6,835 nucleotides of DNA, from assembly GCA_015654825.1 (NCBI GenBank), contig JAATGE010000223.1:1-6835 (forward strand). Reading direction: 5' to 3'. This document shows, in pieces, positions 1 through 6,717 of the stretch. Within the stretch, counting starts at the first letter, position 1. Each line of letters opens with the position of its first letter. Below the pieces are notes generated by a model that had not been told where the DNA came from, ran no database searches, and worked only from the letters and a program-made list of their open reading frames with translations. The DNA is from Rhodospirillales bacterium. Its GTDB lineage: Bacteria > Pseudomonadota > Alphaproteobacteria > Acetobacterales > Acetobacteraceae. A program made the position numbers and the translations under genes.

Positions 1-1453
1 AATCGATCACGATCAGGCCAGCGAGGTCGCGCAGCCGCAACTGCCGCGCCACCTCGTCGGCGGCCTCCAGGTTGGTGCGCGTCGCGGTCTCCTCGATGCC
101 GCGTTCGCGCGTGGAGCGGCCCGAATTGACGTCGATCGCCACCAGCGCCTCGGTCTGGTTGATCACCAGGTAGCCGCCGGATCGCAACTGCACCGTGGGG
201 CTCAGCATCGCGTCGAGCTGTGCTTCCACCTGCTGGCGGGCGAACAGCGGCGCACCGCCGTCGCGCCACAGCTGCACTTTCTTTACGTGTGTCGGCATCA
301 GCATGCGCATGAAGTCGCGCGCGGCTTTCCAGCCATCCTCGCCGTCGACGATCACTTCGTCCACGTCGCGCGAATAGACGTCGCGAATGGCACGCTTGAT
401 CAGGTTGGCTTCTTCGTAGATCAGCGCCGGCGCCACCGAATGCAGCGTGTGGTCGCGGATGTCGTCCCACAGCCGCAACAAATATTCGCAGTCGCGCTTG
501 ATTTCCGGCTTAGGACGGTTGGCGCCGGCGGTGCGCACGATCAGGCTCATGCCGCGCGGAATATCGAGCTCGGAAGTAACTTCCTTCAGCCGCCGCCGAT
601 CGGTCGCTGACGTGATTTTTCGCGAAATGCCGCCGCCGCGCGGCGAGTTCGGCATCAGCACGCAGTAGCGGCCGGCCAGCGAGATGTAGGTCGTCAGCGC
701 TGCGCCCTTGGTCCCGCGCTCTTCCTTGACCACCTGGATCAACATGATCTGCCGGCGGCGGATCACTTCCTGGATTTTGTAATTGCGCATGAAGCGCGGC
801 GGCTGGCGGCGTTCCCGCGCGTCGTCGCCGGCGTCGCTCTCCCCGCCGATCGTTTCGGGCGGCGGGGTATCGCTCGGCGGCAGTTCCTGCACCCGCGAGC
901 CGAGGCCTTCGTCCGCCGCGACATCGGTAGCAATCGCCTCGGGCGCGCCCGGCGCGGCGGCATCCGCCTCGAAAATCGCCGGCTCGGCTACCGGCTCGGC
1001 GTCCGGCGCCACCGCATCGGCCTCCGGCTGCTCCACCGCTTCAGGCGGGGCTTCCTCGCTGCGCACAAACTCGTTGTCGACCGCGAGCGCCTGGGCCGGA
1101 ACATGGCCGTTGGCGGCCGGCGCCGCATCGCCAGGATGCTCATCCTCATCCTCCTCGGCGCGTGCTTCTTCCTCCTGCATTTGCAGCAGGCGCTGCCGGT
1201 CCGCGACGGGGATCTGATAATAGTCGGGGTGGATTTCGCTGAACGCCAGGAAACCATGGCGGTTGCCGCCATATTCGACGAAGGCCGCCTGGAGGCTCGG
1301 CTCCACGCGGACAACCTTGGCGAGATAGATATTGCCTTTGAGCTGCTTCCTGGACTGGGTCTCGACGTCGAAATCCTCGAGTCGGCTACCTTCCAGCACC
1401 ACGATGCGGGTTTCTTCCGCATGGGTGGCATCGATGAGCATACGCTTGGTCAT
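1..1453 (-). CDS. rne: Ribonuclease E, N-terminal catalytic part (truncated by window edge)
   Basis: Endoribonuclease that cleaves AU-rich single-stranded RNA in mRNA decay and in rRNA/tRNA maturation, normally as the scaffold of an inner-membrane-associated degradosome. The minus-strand frame is open from ATG at 1453 to the left edge (484 codons, no stop). It begins MTKRMLIDAT and has an S1 domain split by an insertion: first half about residues 35-88 (NIYLAKVVRVEPSLQAAFVE), second half about 226-270 (KEERGTKGAALTTYISLAG). The 5'-sensor motif LIVRTAG is at 304-310 (R307, T308). The DNase I-like catalytic domain carries D441 in EALVAIDVNS and D484 in LIVID; their 43-residue spacing equals that of E. 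coli D303 and D346. The Zn-link, small domain and C-terminal scaffold lie outside the window. The insertion (about 89-225) is rich in Glu, Ala and Pro and makes this part about 138 residues longer than in E. coli. The ribosome site is weak: GGAG lies about 11 nt before ATG. RNase G is unlikely, given the insertion and the close match to RNase E. Family call is very sure. Confidence 0.96.
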   Translation of the reverse strand, partial: MTKRMLIDATHAEETRIVVLEGSRLEDFDVETQSRKQLKGNIYLAKVVRVEPSLQAAFVEYGGNRHGFLAFSEIHPDYYQIPVADRQRLLQMQEEEARAEEDEDEHPGDAAPAANGHVPAQALAVDNEFVRSEEAPPEAVEQPEADAVAPDAEPVAEPAIFEADAAAPGAPEAIATDVAADEGLGSRVQELPPSDTPPPETIGGESDAGDDARERRQPPRFMRNYKIQEVIRRRQIMLIQVVKEERGTKGAALTTYISLAGRYCVLMPNSPRGGGISRKITSATDRRRLKEVTSELDIPRGMSLIVRTAGANRPKPEIKRDCEYLLRLWDDIRDHTLHSVAPALIYEEANLIKRAIRDVYSRDVDEVIVDGEDGWKAARDFMRMLMPTHVKKVQLWRDGGAPLFARQQVEAQLDAMLSPTVQLRSGGYLVINQTEALVAIDVNSGRSTRERGIEETATRTNLEAADEVARQLRLRDLAGLIVID

Positions 1454-1479
1454 AAAGAGGCAAACTCCGGGGCCAGCAA

Positions 1480-1658
1480 GCCGCGCGGCAACCCGATGGG
1501 GGCGCGGCCTGGCGGGCCGATAAGGGTGGGTGAGGCGGCCGGGCAGGCAGGCGGCGCGCATTCCCCGCCCGCAAAGCGGACTGGCGGGGCGGCAATGCGG
1601 CGAACGTTTGGACTGCCATGGCCTTCAGCGTGCTGCCCCGCGGCCGATCGGCGCGGGG
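1480..1658 (-). promoter_or_regulatory. GC-rich stem-loops in the probable rne leader
   Basis: Three perfect or near-perfect inverted repeats lie upstream of rne. GCCGCGC (1480-1486) pairs with GCGCGGC (1502-1508). CCCCGCC (1563-1569) pairs with GGCGGGG (1583-1589), with a small nested CGC-AAA-GCG hairpin inside. CCCCGCG (1636-1642) pairs with CGCGGGG (1652-1658) and encloses a CCGATCGG palindrome after one bulged G. If rne transcription starts in the AT-richer DNA near amiC, all three fall in a long 5' untranslated leader. E. coli rne has such a structured leader, used for feedback by RNase E on its own mRNA. That role is inference here, and high GC alone produces some chance stems. Confidence 0.3.
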
Positions 1659-1802
1659 ATGTATCCTGGCGCACAGGGCGCGAGCATGCGCCCCGAACGA
1701 GCCCATGCTGGCTTCCACATGAAGCAAAGCCGCCCGGTCCGCAAGGGTAGGTCTGCTGCACACGTTACGGCGCGGATGTGGCGCCGACACCACATGAAAG
1801 AC

Positions 1803-1821
1803 GATTAATCAATGACTAATC
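1803..1821. promoter_or_regulatory. CtrA-box-like motif upstream of amiC
   Basis: GATTAATC (1803-1810, a perfect palindrome) is followed after AAT by GACTAATC (1814-1821): two near-identical octamers 11 bp apart, one helical turn. Read another way, TTAA (1805-1808), seven bases, then CTAA (1816-1819) matches the alphaproteobacterial CtrA consensus TTAA-N7-TTAA with one mismatch. It ends 34 bp before the amiC start, in the only AT-rich patch of the intergenic region, so it could lie in the amiC promoter or in that of divergent rne. The match is short, so this is a candidate only. Confidence 0.3.
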
Positions 1822-1855
1822 GCAAACTCTGCATGCGGTGTGTTAGGTAGACGTC

Positions 1856-2695
1856 ATGGTTGGCGACCCTGCCTTCACGCGCCGTTTGCTGCTTGGTCAC
1901 GGTTTCGGCGCCGCATTGCTGCTGCCCGCCACCGCGCGGGCGGATGCGGCACGGCGCGCCGCCGCGACTACCGCGCCGCGCGCCAGGGCAGGTGGTTTGC
2001 CGCTGGTCATGCTGGACCCCGGCCACGGCGGCAAGGATCCCGGGGCGATCGGCGTCTCCGGTACGTTCGAGAAACATGTCGCCCTCGGGACCGCGGAGGA
2101 ACTGGCCCGCCTGCTGCGCGAAAGCGGCCGCTACCGCGTGGCACTGACCCGGCAGACCGACGATTTCATTCCGCTCGATGACCGCGTGGGCATGGCGCAG
2201 GCCAAGGGGGCGCATCTGTTCATGTCCATCCACGCCGATGCCCTGGTGGATCACGGCGTGCGTGGCGCAAGCGTCTACACGCTGGCGAGCAGCGCCTCGG
2301 ACGCGCAGAGCGCGGCGCTGGCGGCGCGCGAGAATGCGGCGGACCGCTTTGGCGGTGTCGAAGTGCACGGCATTTCGCCGCACGTCGCACAAATCCTGGT
2401 GAGCCTCGTGCAGCACGAGACGCGGGCCGGTTCGGCGCGGCTGCAGCAAAGCGCCGTCAACAGCCTTGGGCGGGACGTGAAGCTGCTGGAAAACCCGGCC
2501 CGCCATGCCGCATTCGCGGTCTTGAAAGCCTCCGACATCCCGAGCGTGCTGGTCGAAATGGGCTTCATGTCCAATCGCGCGGATGAGGCCGCGTTGCGCG
2601 AACCCGCCCATCGTGCGACCGTGGCGGTGGCCTTGCATCGTGCCATCGACACCTATTTCACGTCAGAGAATCATCTGACACATATCGCCGGGTAA
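1856..2695 (+). CDS. amiC: N-acetylmuramoyl-L-alanine amidase, AmiC-type, Tat-like signal
   Basis: Periplasmic zinc amidase that cleaves the bond between N-acetylmuramic acid and the L-Ala of the stem peptide, typically splitting septal peptidoglycan during daughter-cell separation. 279 residues. An N-terminal signal has the twin-arginine-like TRRLLLG (8-14), a hydrophobic stretch and a probable cleavage site near ATARA-DA (about 29-30). A single Amidase_3 domain spans about 49-268. Zn ligands are H57 (DPGHGG), E72 (FEKHVAL) and H126 (SIHAD); the catalytic E234 lies in VLVEMGFMSN. The segment about 144-222 between the second His and the catalytic Glu matches the stretch that forms the autoinhibitory helix of E. 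coli AmiB/AmiC, which is relieved by EnvC/NlpD-type LytM activators. No AMIN domain precedes the catalytic domain, so the protein is shorter than AmiC proteins that carry one. AGG (1845-1847) lies 8 nt before ATG and fixes the start. The PBP1A gene follows after 58 bp, probably in the same operon. The family is certain; the exact paralogue name is less so. Confidence 0.94.
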   Translation: MVGDPAFTRRLLLGHGFGAALLLPATARADAARRAAATTAPRARAGGLPLVMLDPGHGGKDPGAIGVSGTFEKHVALGTAEELARLLRESGRYRVALTRQTDDFIPLDDRVGMAQAKGAHLFMSIHADALVDHGVRGASVYTLASSASDAQSAALAARENAADRFGGVEVHGISPHVAQILVSLVQHETRAGSARLQQSAVNSLGRDVKLLENPARHAAFAVLKASDIPSVLVEMGFMSNRADEAALREPAHRATVAVALHRAIDTYFTSENHLTHIAG

Positions 2696-2737
2696 CAGCA
2701 GCAGCGGCGGCGCCGGCTGCGCGCTGGCAGCGACCCC

Positions 2738-2743
2738 GAGGGG
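2738..2743 (+). promoter_or_regulatory. Ribosome binding site that decides the mrcA start
   Basis: GAGGGG ends 10 nt before ATG at 2754. An in-frame TTG at 2745 lies only 1 nt after it, too close for initiation, so ATG 2754 is preferred. The choice costs three residues at the N-terminus and no domain. Confidence 0.6.
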
Positions 2744-2753
2744 CTTGGTTCAT

Positions 2754-5318
2754 ATGCCGTCGCCTGAAGACCGTCTGGCCGCTCCCCTCGCCGCGGCACC
2801 CGCTGCTGCGGCGCGGCCACGTCGGCGTGGCTGGGGCAGCCGCATCCTGGCGGCGGTGCGCGGCATCTTCGCGGTTCTGACGGTCATGCTGATGCTGGGC
2901 GCCGGCGCCGCCGGGCTGGTGGCGTGGACCAAATACCAGGAATACGCCGCCGACCTGCCCTCGCTCGACGGCCTGCGCACATACCAGCCCCTGGTGATGA
3001 GCCGCATCTATGCCGGCGACGACCGGCTGATTGCCGAACTGGCCTCGGAACGGCGGATTTTCGTGCCGTTCGCCGCCATTCCCGAAGTCGTGCAGAAGGC
3101 CTTCATCGCCGCCGAGGACAAGAGCTTCTATCAGCACCGCGGCGTCGACCCGCTGGCGATCGCGCGCGCGGCGCTGACCGATCTGCAGCGCATCGGGGAA
3201 AGCCGCCGCCCGGTCGGCGCCTCCACGATCACCCAGCAGGTCGCGCGCAACATGTTGCTGGGCACCAACGACGTCTCGTTCCGCCGCAAGGTCAAGGAAG
3301 CGCTGCTGGCACTGCGCATCGAGCGCACGCTGAGCAAGCAGCGCATCCTCGAGCTGTACCTGAACGCGATCTATCTCGGCCAGGGCAGCTACGGCGTCGC
3401 CGCCGCGGCGCAGGCCTATTTCAACAAGCCGCTCGACCAGGTCAGCATCGCACAGGCCGCCATGCTGGCGGCGCTGCCGAAATCGCCGACCAACTACAAT
3501 CCGTTCCGCGATCCGGAGGCGGCGCTGACGCGGCGCAACTGGGTGATCGACCGGATGGTCGAAACGGGTGCCATCACGGCGGCCCAGGGCACCACCGCCA
3601 AGGCGGAGGATATCGGCCCGGATGCCTACCAGCGGCCGGAAACCGTCGTCGGATCCGAATGGTTCGAAGGCGAGGTCAGGCGCCAGCTGATCGAGCGGTT
3701 CGGCCCGGACCAGACGTCGCAGGGCGGCCTGATCGTGCACACCAGCCTCGAGCCGGCGTTACAACAGGTGGCCGATACGTCGTTGCGGCAGGGCCTGATG
3801 GCCTACGACCACGCCCATGGCGGCTGGCGCGGCCCGGCCGGGCGCCTGCCCGGCATGGGCCTGCACACCGATTGGGCAGCGCGCCTGGCCGACTTCCGGC
3901 GCCCCGCCGGCATGCTGGCGGAGTGGCGTCTGGCCATCGTGCTCGATGAGACAGCGACGCAGGCGAAACTCGGCTGGCTCGACGACCGCGCCGGTGGCGA
4001 GTCGCCGCAGCCAGTCATCAGTCCGTTGAAATTGAGCGATCTCGGCTGGGCGCGCCACGCCGGCGCGGATGGCGAGCTAGGGCCGCCGCCGCGCCGCATG
4101 GCGGACGTGCTGTCCCAGGGCGACGTCGTAATGATGCAGGTGGTGCCGGAGGAAGGCCGCAAGCCGACGGAGCGGCTGGTATTGCGCCAAATTCCGCTGG
4201 TCGCCGGCGCCCTGGTGGCACTGGAACCGCGTACCGGCCGGGTGCTGGCGATGTCCGGCGGCTGGAGTGGTGCCGCCAGCCAGTTCAACCGCGCCACCCA
4301 GGCGCAGCGCCAGCCCGGCAGTTCATTCAAGCCGTTCGTCTATCTGACTGCGATGGAGAAAGGCATTTCACCGAGCGCGCGCTTTCTCGATGCGCCCTTC
4401 GTGCTCGGCGATTGGCGGCCCAACAACTACGAAATGACCTTCGGCGGTCCGACGCCGTTGCACATCGCGCTCGAACAGTCGCTGAACCTGGTGACCGTGC
4501 GGGTCGCTTCGCACATTGGCATGGATGCGGTGGCGAACACCGCCATTGCCTTCCACCTGGTGGATTCGATGCCGCGGGTGCTGCCCGCGGCGCTAGGGGC
4601 GGTGGAGACCACGGTGTTGCGCGAGGCCGGTGCCTATGCCTCGATCGCCGATGGCGGACGCGTCGTGCAGCCGACCCTGATCGACAGTGTGCAGGACCGC
4701 GACGGCCGCATCGTCTGGCGGCCGCCGGGCCTCGCCGTCGCCGCCAGCGACCCCGCGCAGCCGCCCGTGCTGGACGACCCGCGGCCGCAGGTGGCGGACC
4801 AGGCCAGCGCCTTCCAGGTGCTGAAGATGATGGAAGGCGTGGTGCTGAACGGCACCGGCGTGCCGGTGGTGCATGGCCTGGATCGGCCGATCGCCGGCAA
4901 GACCGGCACCACGCAGGACTACAACGATGCCTGGTTCGCCGGCTTCACGCCCGATCTCGTGACGGTGGTGTGGGTCGGCTACGACAACCCGCGCACGCTT
5001 GGCGACGAGCAGACCGGGGCGGTTGTAGCCGGGCCGATCTGGCACGATTTCATGGCGGCGGCGCTCAAGGATACCGCGCCGCATGATTTCGCGGTGCCGC
5101 CGGGTGTGACGCTGGCGAGTTGGGGCTGCGGCCCGCACGAGTGCATCGATGCGTTCAAGCCCGACCAGGAGCCGGGTGCCGGCGGCGTCGGCGGCGCGGA
5201 CGATCCGGGCACGGCTGGGGCCACAGCCGCCGTCGACAGTACGCAGCCCTCGGCTGCCCCGATGCCGCCGAAGGGCAGCGGGACCGGGGTCGACAGTGGC
5301 GTAGGTGGGCTGTATTGA
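2754..5318 (+). CDS. mrcA: Penicillin-binding protein 1A, bifunctional class A PBP
   Basis: Inner-membrane peptidoglycan synthase: the glycosyltransferase polymerises lipid II into glycan strands and the transpeptidase cross-links stem peptides; it is a beta-lactam target. 854 residues from ATG 2754, close to the usual length. A basic cytoplasmic tail (RPRRRGWGSR, 21-30) precedes one membrane segment (about 36-58). The GT51 domain (about 75-260) has catalytic E121 in AAEDKSFYQHRGVD, the GASTITQQVARNMLL motif (155-169), E182 in the KVKEALLALRIERTLSK motif and LYLNAIYLGQGSYG. An OB-like linker region spans about 325-485. The transpeptidase domain has S523 and K526 (SSFK), S576-N578 (SLN) and K716-G718 (KTGT), so all catalytic motifs are intact. 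The tail after about 775 is Gly/Ala/Pro-rich, probably disordered, and carries two cysteines (C792, C797). It follows the amidase by 58 bp with no clear terminator between. MrcB/PBP1B is less likely, since the domain plan and motif spacing match PBP1A. Confidence 0.96.
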   Translation: MPSPEDRLAAPLAAAPAAAARPRRRGWGSRILAAVRGIFAVLTVMLMLGAGAAGLVAWTKYQEYAADLPSLDGLRTYQPLVMSRIYAGDDRLIAELASERRIFVPFAAIPEVVQKAFIAAEDKSFYQHRGVDPLAIARAALTDLQRIGESRRPVGASTITQQVARNMLLGTNDVSFRRKVKEALLALRIERTLSKQRILELYLNAIYLGQGSYGVAAAAQAYFNKPLDQVSIAQAAMLAALPKSPTNYNPFRDPEAALTRRNWVIDRMVETGAITAAQGTTAKAEDIGPDAYQRPETVVGSEWFEGEVRRQLIERFGPDQTSQGGLIVHTSLEPALQQVADTSLRQGLMAYDHAHGGWRGPAGRLPGMGLHTDWAARLADFRRPAGMLAEWRLAIVLDETATQAKLGWLDDRAGGESPQPVISPLKLSDLGWARHAGADGELGPPPRRMADVLSQGDVVMMQVVPEEGRKPTERLVLRQIPLVAGALVALEPRTGRVLAMSGGWSGAASQFNRATQAQRQPGSSFKPFVYLTAMEKGISPSARFLDAPFVLGDWRPNNYEMTFGGPTPLHIALEQSLNLVTVRVASHIGMDAVANTAIAFHLVDSMPRVLPAALGAVETTVLREAGAYASIADGGRVVQPTLIDSVQDRDGRIVWRPPGLAVAASDPAQPPVLDDPRPQVADQASAFQVLKMMEGVVLNGTGVPVVHGLDRPIAGKTGTTQDYNDAWFAGFTPDLVTVVWVGYDNPRTLGDEQTGAVVAGPIWHDFMAAALKDTAPHDFAVPPGVTLASWGCGPHECIDAFKPDQEPGAGGVGGADDPGTAGATAAVDSTQPSAAPMPPKGSGTGVDSGVGGLY

Positions 5319-5329
5319 GCGCGGCGCAG

Positions 5330-5385
5330 AAAGGCCAGGGCTCTGCCCTCGACCCCGTCACGACGGGGCCTTAGGCCCCAGACCC
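5330..5385 (+). repeat. Dispersed palindromic repeat, copy A
   Basis: First of three related intergenic elements. It opens with AAAGGCC, then the stem-loop AGGGC-TCT-GCCCT (5337-5349), then CCCCGTC (5353-5359) pairing with GACGGGG (5362-5368), and GGGGCC-TTA-GGCCCC (5365-5379). The last two stems share GGGG at 5365-5368 and exclude each other. It starts 12 bp after the mrcA stop. It has the same orientation as the copy after prfB (6718-6782) and is inverted relative to 5461-5510. It carries no coding capacity and resembles REP/MITE-like elements. Confidence 0.75.
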
Positions 5386-5395
5386 TGTTCCGTGT

Positions 5396-5433
5396 ATGTC
5401 ATCGACATCGAGCAATCGCACCAGCTTTGGTGC
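5396..5433 (+). other. Two small hairpins between repeat copies A and B
   Basis: ATGTC-ATC-GACAT (5396-5408) and GCACCA-GCTT-TGGTGC (5418-5433) are perfect short inverted repeats in the mrcA-prfB spacer. Neither is followed by a T-run, so neither looks like an intrinsic terminator. They add to a nearly continuous series of stems across the spacer. No function can be assigned. Confidence 0.4.
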
Positions 5434-5460
5434 TTGGCACCCGCCGCGCAGCGCTAACGA

Positions 5461-5510
5461 CGTCGGCGGCACGCCGACGGGGGTCCAGGGGGCAGAGCCC
5501 CCGGCCTTTT
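5461..5510 (-). repeat. Dispersed palindromic repeat, copy B (inverted)
   Basis: Read on the minus strand it gives AAAAGGCC, GGGGGC-TCT-GCCCCC, TGGACCC and then a second stem, matching the order in copies A and C. On the plus strand the second stem is CGTCGGCG (5461-5468) with CGCCGACG (5472-5479), and the first is GGGGGC (5488-5493) with GCCCCC (5497-5502). The stem sequences differ between copies but remain paired, as expected if the fold is conserved. Confidence 0.72.
5485..5510 (+). terminator. Candidate intrinsic terminator formed by repeat copy B
   Basis: On the plus strand CC-a-GGGGGC (5485-5493) pairs with GCCCCCGG (5497-5504) around an AGA loop and is followed by CCTTTT (5505-5510). 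This could end transcripts from amiC-mrcA. The T-run is short and separated from the stem by CC, and the hairpin belongs to the repeat, so termination is uncertain. If it works, prfB needs its own promoter within a very short space or upstream read-through. Confidence 0.35.
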
Positions 5511-5529
5511 CCTTTCACCAGGATCTTCC

Positions 5530-6643
5530 ATGTCCGCCGAATCCGACACGCTGAACGAGCAAATCAAGCAGTCCGTAGCGCTGCTGAGGAGGCATCTTTG
5601 ACTGGGATCGCGCCACCGCGCGCCTGGCGGAGCTGAACAACCGCGTCGAGGACCCGGCGCTGTGGAACGACGCCGAGGCCGCGCAAAAAATCATGCGCGA
5701 GCGTAACCAACTTGCCAGCCAGATCGAAGGCCTGGCGAAGCTCGATGCCGAGGTCGCGGACGCGTCGGGCCTGATCGACCTCGCCGAGGCCGAGGCCGAC
5801 GCCGAAATGGTGGCGGACGGCATTGCCAGCCTGCGCCGGCTGGCGGCGGACGCGAAACGTCGGGAGATCGAAAGCCTGCTCTCCGGCGAGGCCGACGCGA
5901 ACGATGCATATCTGGAAGTAAACGCCGGCGCCGGTGGCACGGAGGCGCAGGACTGGGCCGAGATGCTGCAGCGCATGTACACGCGCTGGGCCGAACAGCA
6001 CGACTACAAGGTGGAATTGCTGGAGACCAGCGAGGGCGAGCAGGCCGGCATCGAATCCGCGACCCTGCGGTTCGCCGGGCCGAACGCCTATGGCTGGTTG
6101 AAGACCGAAAGCGGCGTGCACCGGCTGGTGCGGATCAGCCCGTTCGATGCCAACGCGCGGCGGCAGACCAGTTTCGCCAGCGTATGGGTCTATCCGGTCG
6201 TGGACGATACGATCGATATCGAAGTGCGTGAGGCCGACCTGAAGGTCGATACCTTCCGTGCCTCGGGTGCTGGCGGCCAGCACGTCAACAAGACCGAAAG
6301 TGCGATCCGTATCACGCACGTACCAACCGGGATAATCGTGGCCTGCCAGACCGACCGCAGCCAGCATCGCAACCGCGCGACGGCCATGGCGATGCTGAAG
6401 GCGAAGCTGTATGAAGCGGAGCTGCAACGACGCGAAGCCGTATCGGCGCAGGTCGAGGCGAACAAGAGCGATATCGGCTGGGGCCATCAGATACGCAGCT
6501 ACGTTCTGGCACCGTACCAGCTGGTCAAGGATCTTCGCACCGGCGTGGAAACCGGCAATCCCGGGGCCGTGCTCGACGGCGATCTTGACGCTTTCATGGC
6601 CGGTGCGCTCGCAGCCCGTGTCGGCGCGAGCCGCGTGGCGTAG
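5530..6643 (+). CDS. prfB: Peptide chain release factor 2 (RF2), with +1 programmed frameshift
   Basis: Class I release factor that reads UGA and UAA stop codons in the ribosomal A site and triggers hydrolysis of peptidyl-tRNA. The coding sequence is 5530-5598 joined to 5600-6643, giving 370 residues (E. coli RF2 has 365). The 0 frame encodes 23 residues ([10 protein letters not shown]...RRHL) and meets TGA at 5599-5601. Skipping T5599 continues as [16 protein letters not shown]. Domain 1 is helical (about 24-125). The stop-codon anticodon tripeptide SPF is at 203-205, in [20 protein letters not shown]. The catalytic GGQ is at 248-250, in [22 protein letters not shown] rather than PxT identifies RF2 and excludes RF1. 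AGGA (5520-5523) lies 6 nt before ATG 5530. The next in-frame ATG after the shift, at 5693, would remove the first 54 residues and is not the start. Expression is probably autoregulated through the frameshift. Confidence 0.96.
5587..5602 (+). promoter_or_regulatory. prfB programmed +1 frameshift signal
   Basis: The sequence AGGAGG-CAT-CTT-TGA-C holds every element of the classical RF2 site: an internal Shine-Dalgarno (5587-5592) three bases before the slippery CTT (5596-5598), an in-frame TGA (5599-5601), and a following C that makes termination inefficient. When RF2 is scarce, the peptidyl-tRNA on CTT slips to TTT and translation continues at GAC (5600-5602). When RF2 is abundant, a 23-residue peptide is released. 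The spacing is the same as in E. coli prfB. Confidence 0.95.
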
Positions 6644-6717
6644 CCGATGCCCGGGGGCGCGACGGAGTCCGTTTCGGTTGCGTCTTATGCAAAATCGCGT
6701 AATGATTGATACACTCG

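Larger units (their letters stand above)
1454..1855. other. Divergent intergenic region between rne and amiC
   Basis: A 402-bp gap separates the divergent starts of rne and amiC and must hold promoters for both. I see no convincing protein-coding frame: the open frames here are Arg/Pro/Ala-rich translations of GC-rich DNA without good ribosome sites. The rne-proximal two thirds are very GC-rich with several inverted repeats. The last 50 bases before amiC are clearly more AT-rich. I could not assign -35/-10 pairs with confidence on either strand. Confidence 0.8.

Noticed and set aside
1530..1808. Small open frames in the rne-amiC gap
   Set aside because: They lack clear ribosome sites, have Arg/Pro-rich composition and overlap in several frames, which is typical of non-coding high-GC DNA.
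1805..2638. A 277-codon minus-strand open frame opposite amiC
   Set aside because: The plus strand encodes an amidase with all zinc ligands and the catalytic Glu. The antisense frame shows no motifs and is a GC-bias artefact.
2745..2753. TTG at 2745 as the mrcA start
   Set aside because: It lies 1 nt from the GAGGGG ribosome site, while ATG at 2754 has a workable 10-nt gap and is a better initiation codon.
2658..3740. A 360-codon minus-strand open frame overlapping the amiC end and mrcA start
   Set aside because: It lies opposite the intact PBP1A membrane segment and glycosyltransferase domain. Its composition is low-complexity and matches no family I know.
5599..5601. In-frame TGA as evidence of a prfB pseudogene
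   Set aside because: The stop is embedded in the full RF2 frameshift signal, and the downstream frame is intact to the normal length.
6678..6705. TTGCGT / TAATGA as a promoter after prfB
   Set aside because: Only three bases match at -35 and about two at -10, with 16-bp spacing. This is no better than chance in an AT-richer stretch.
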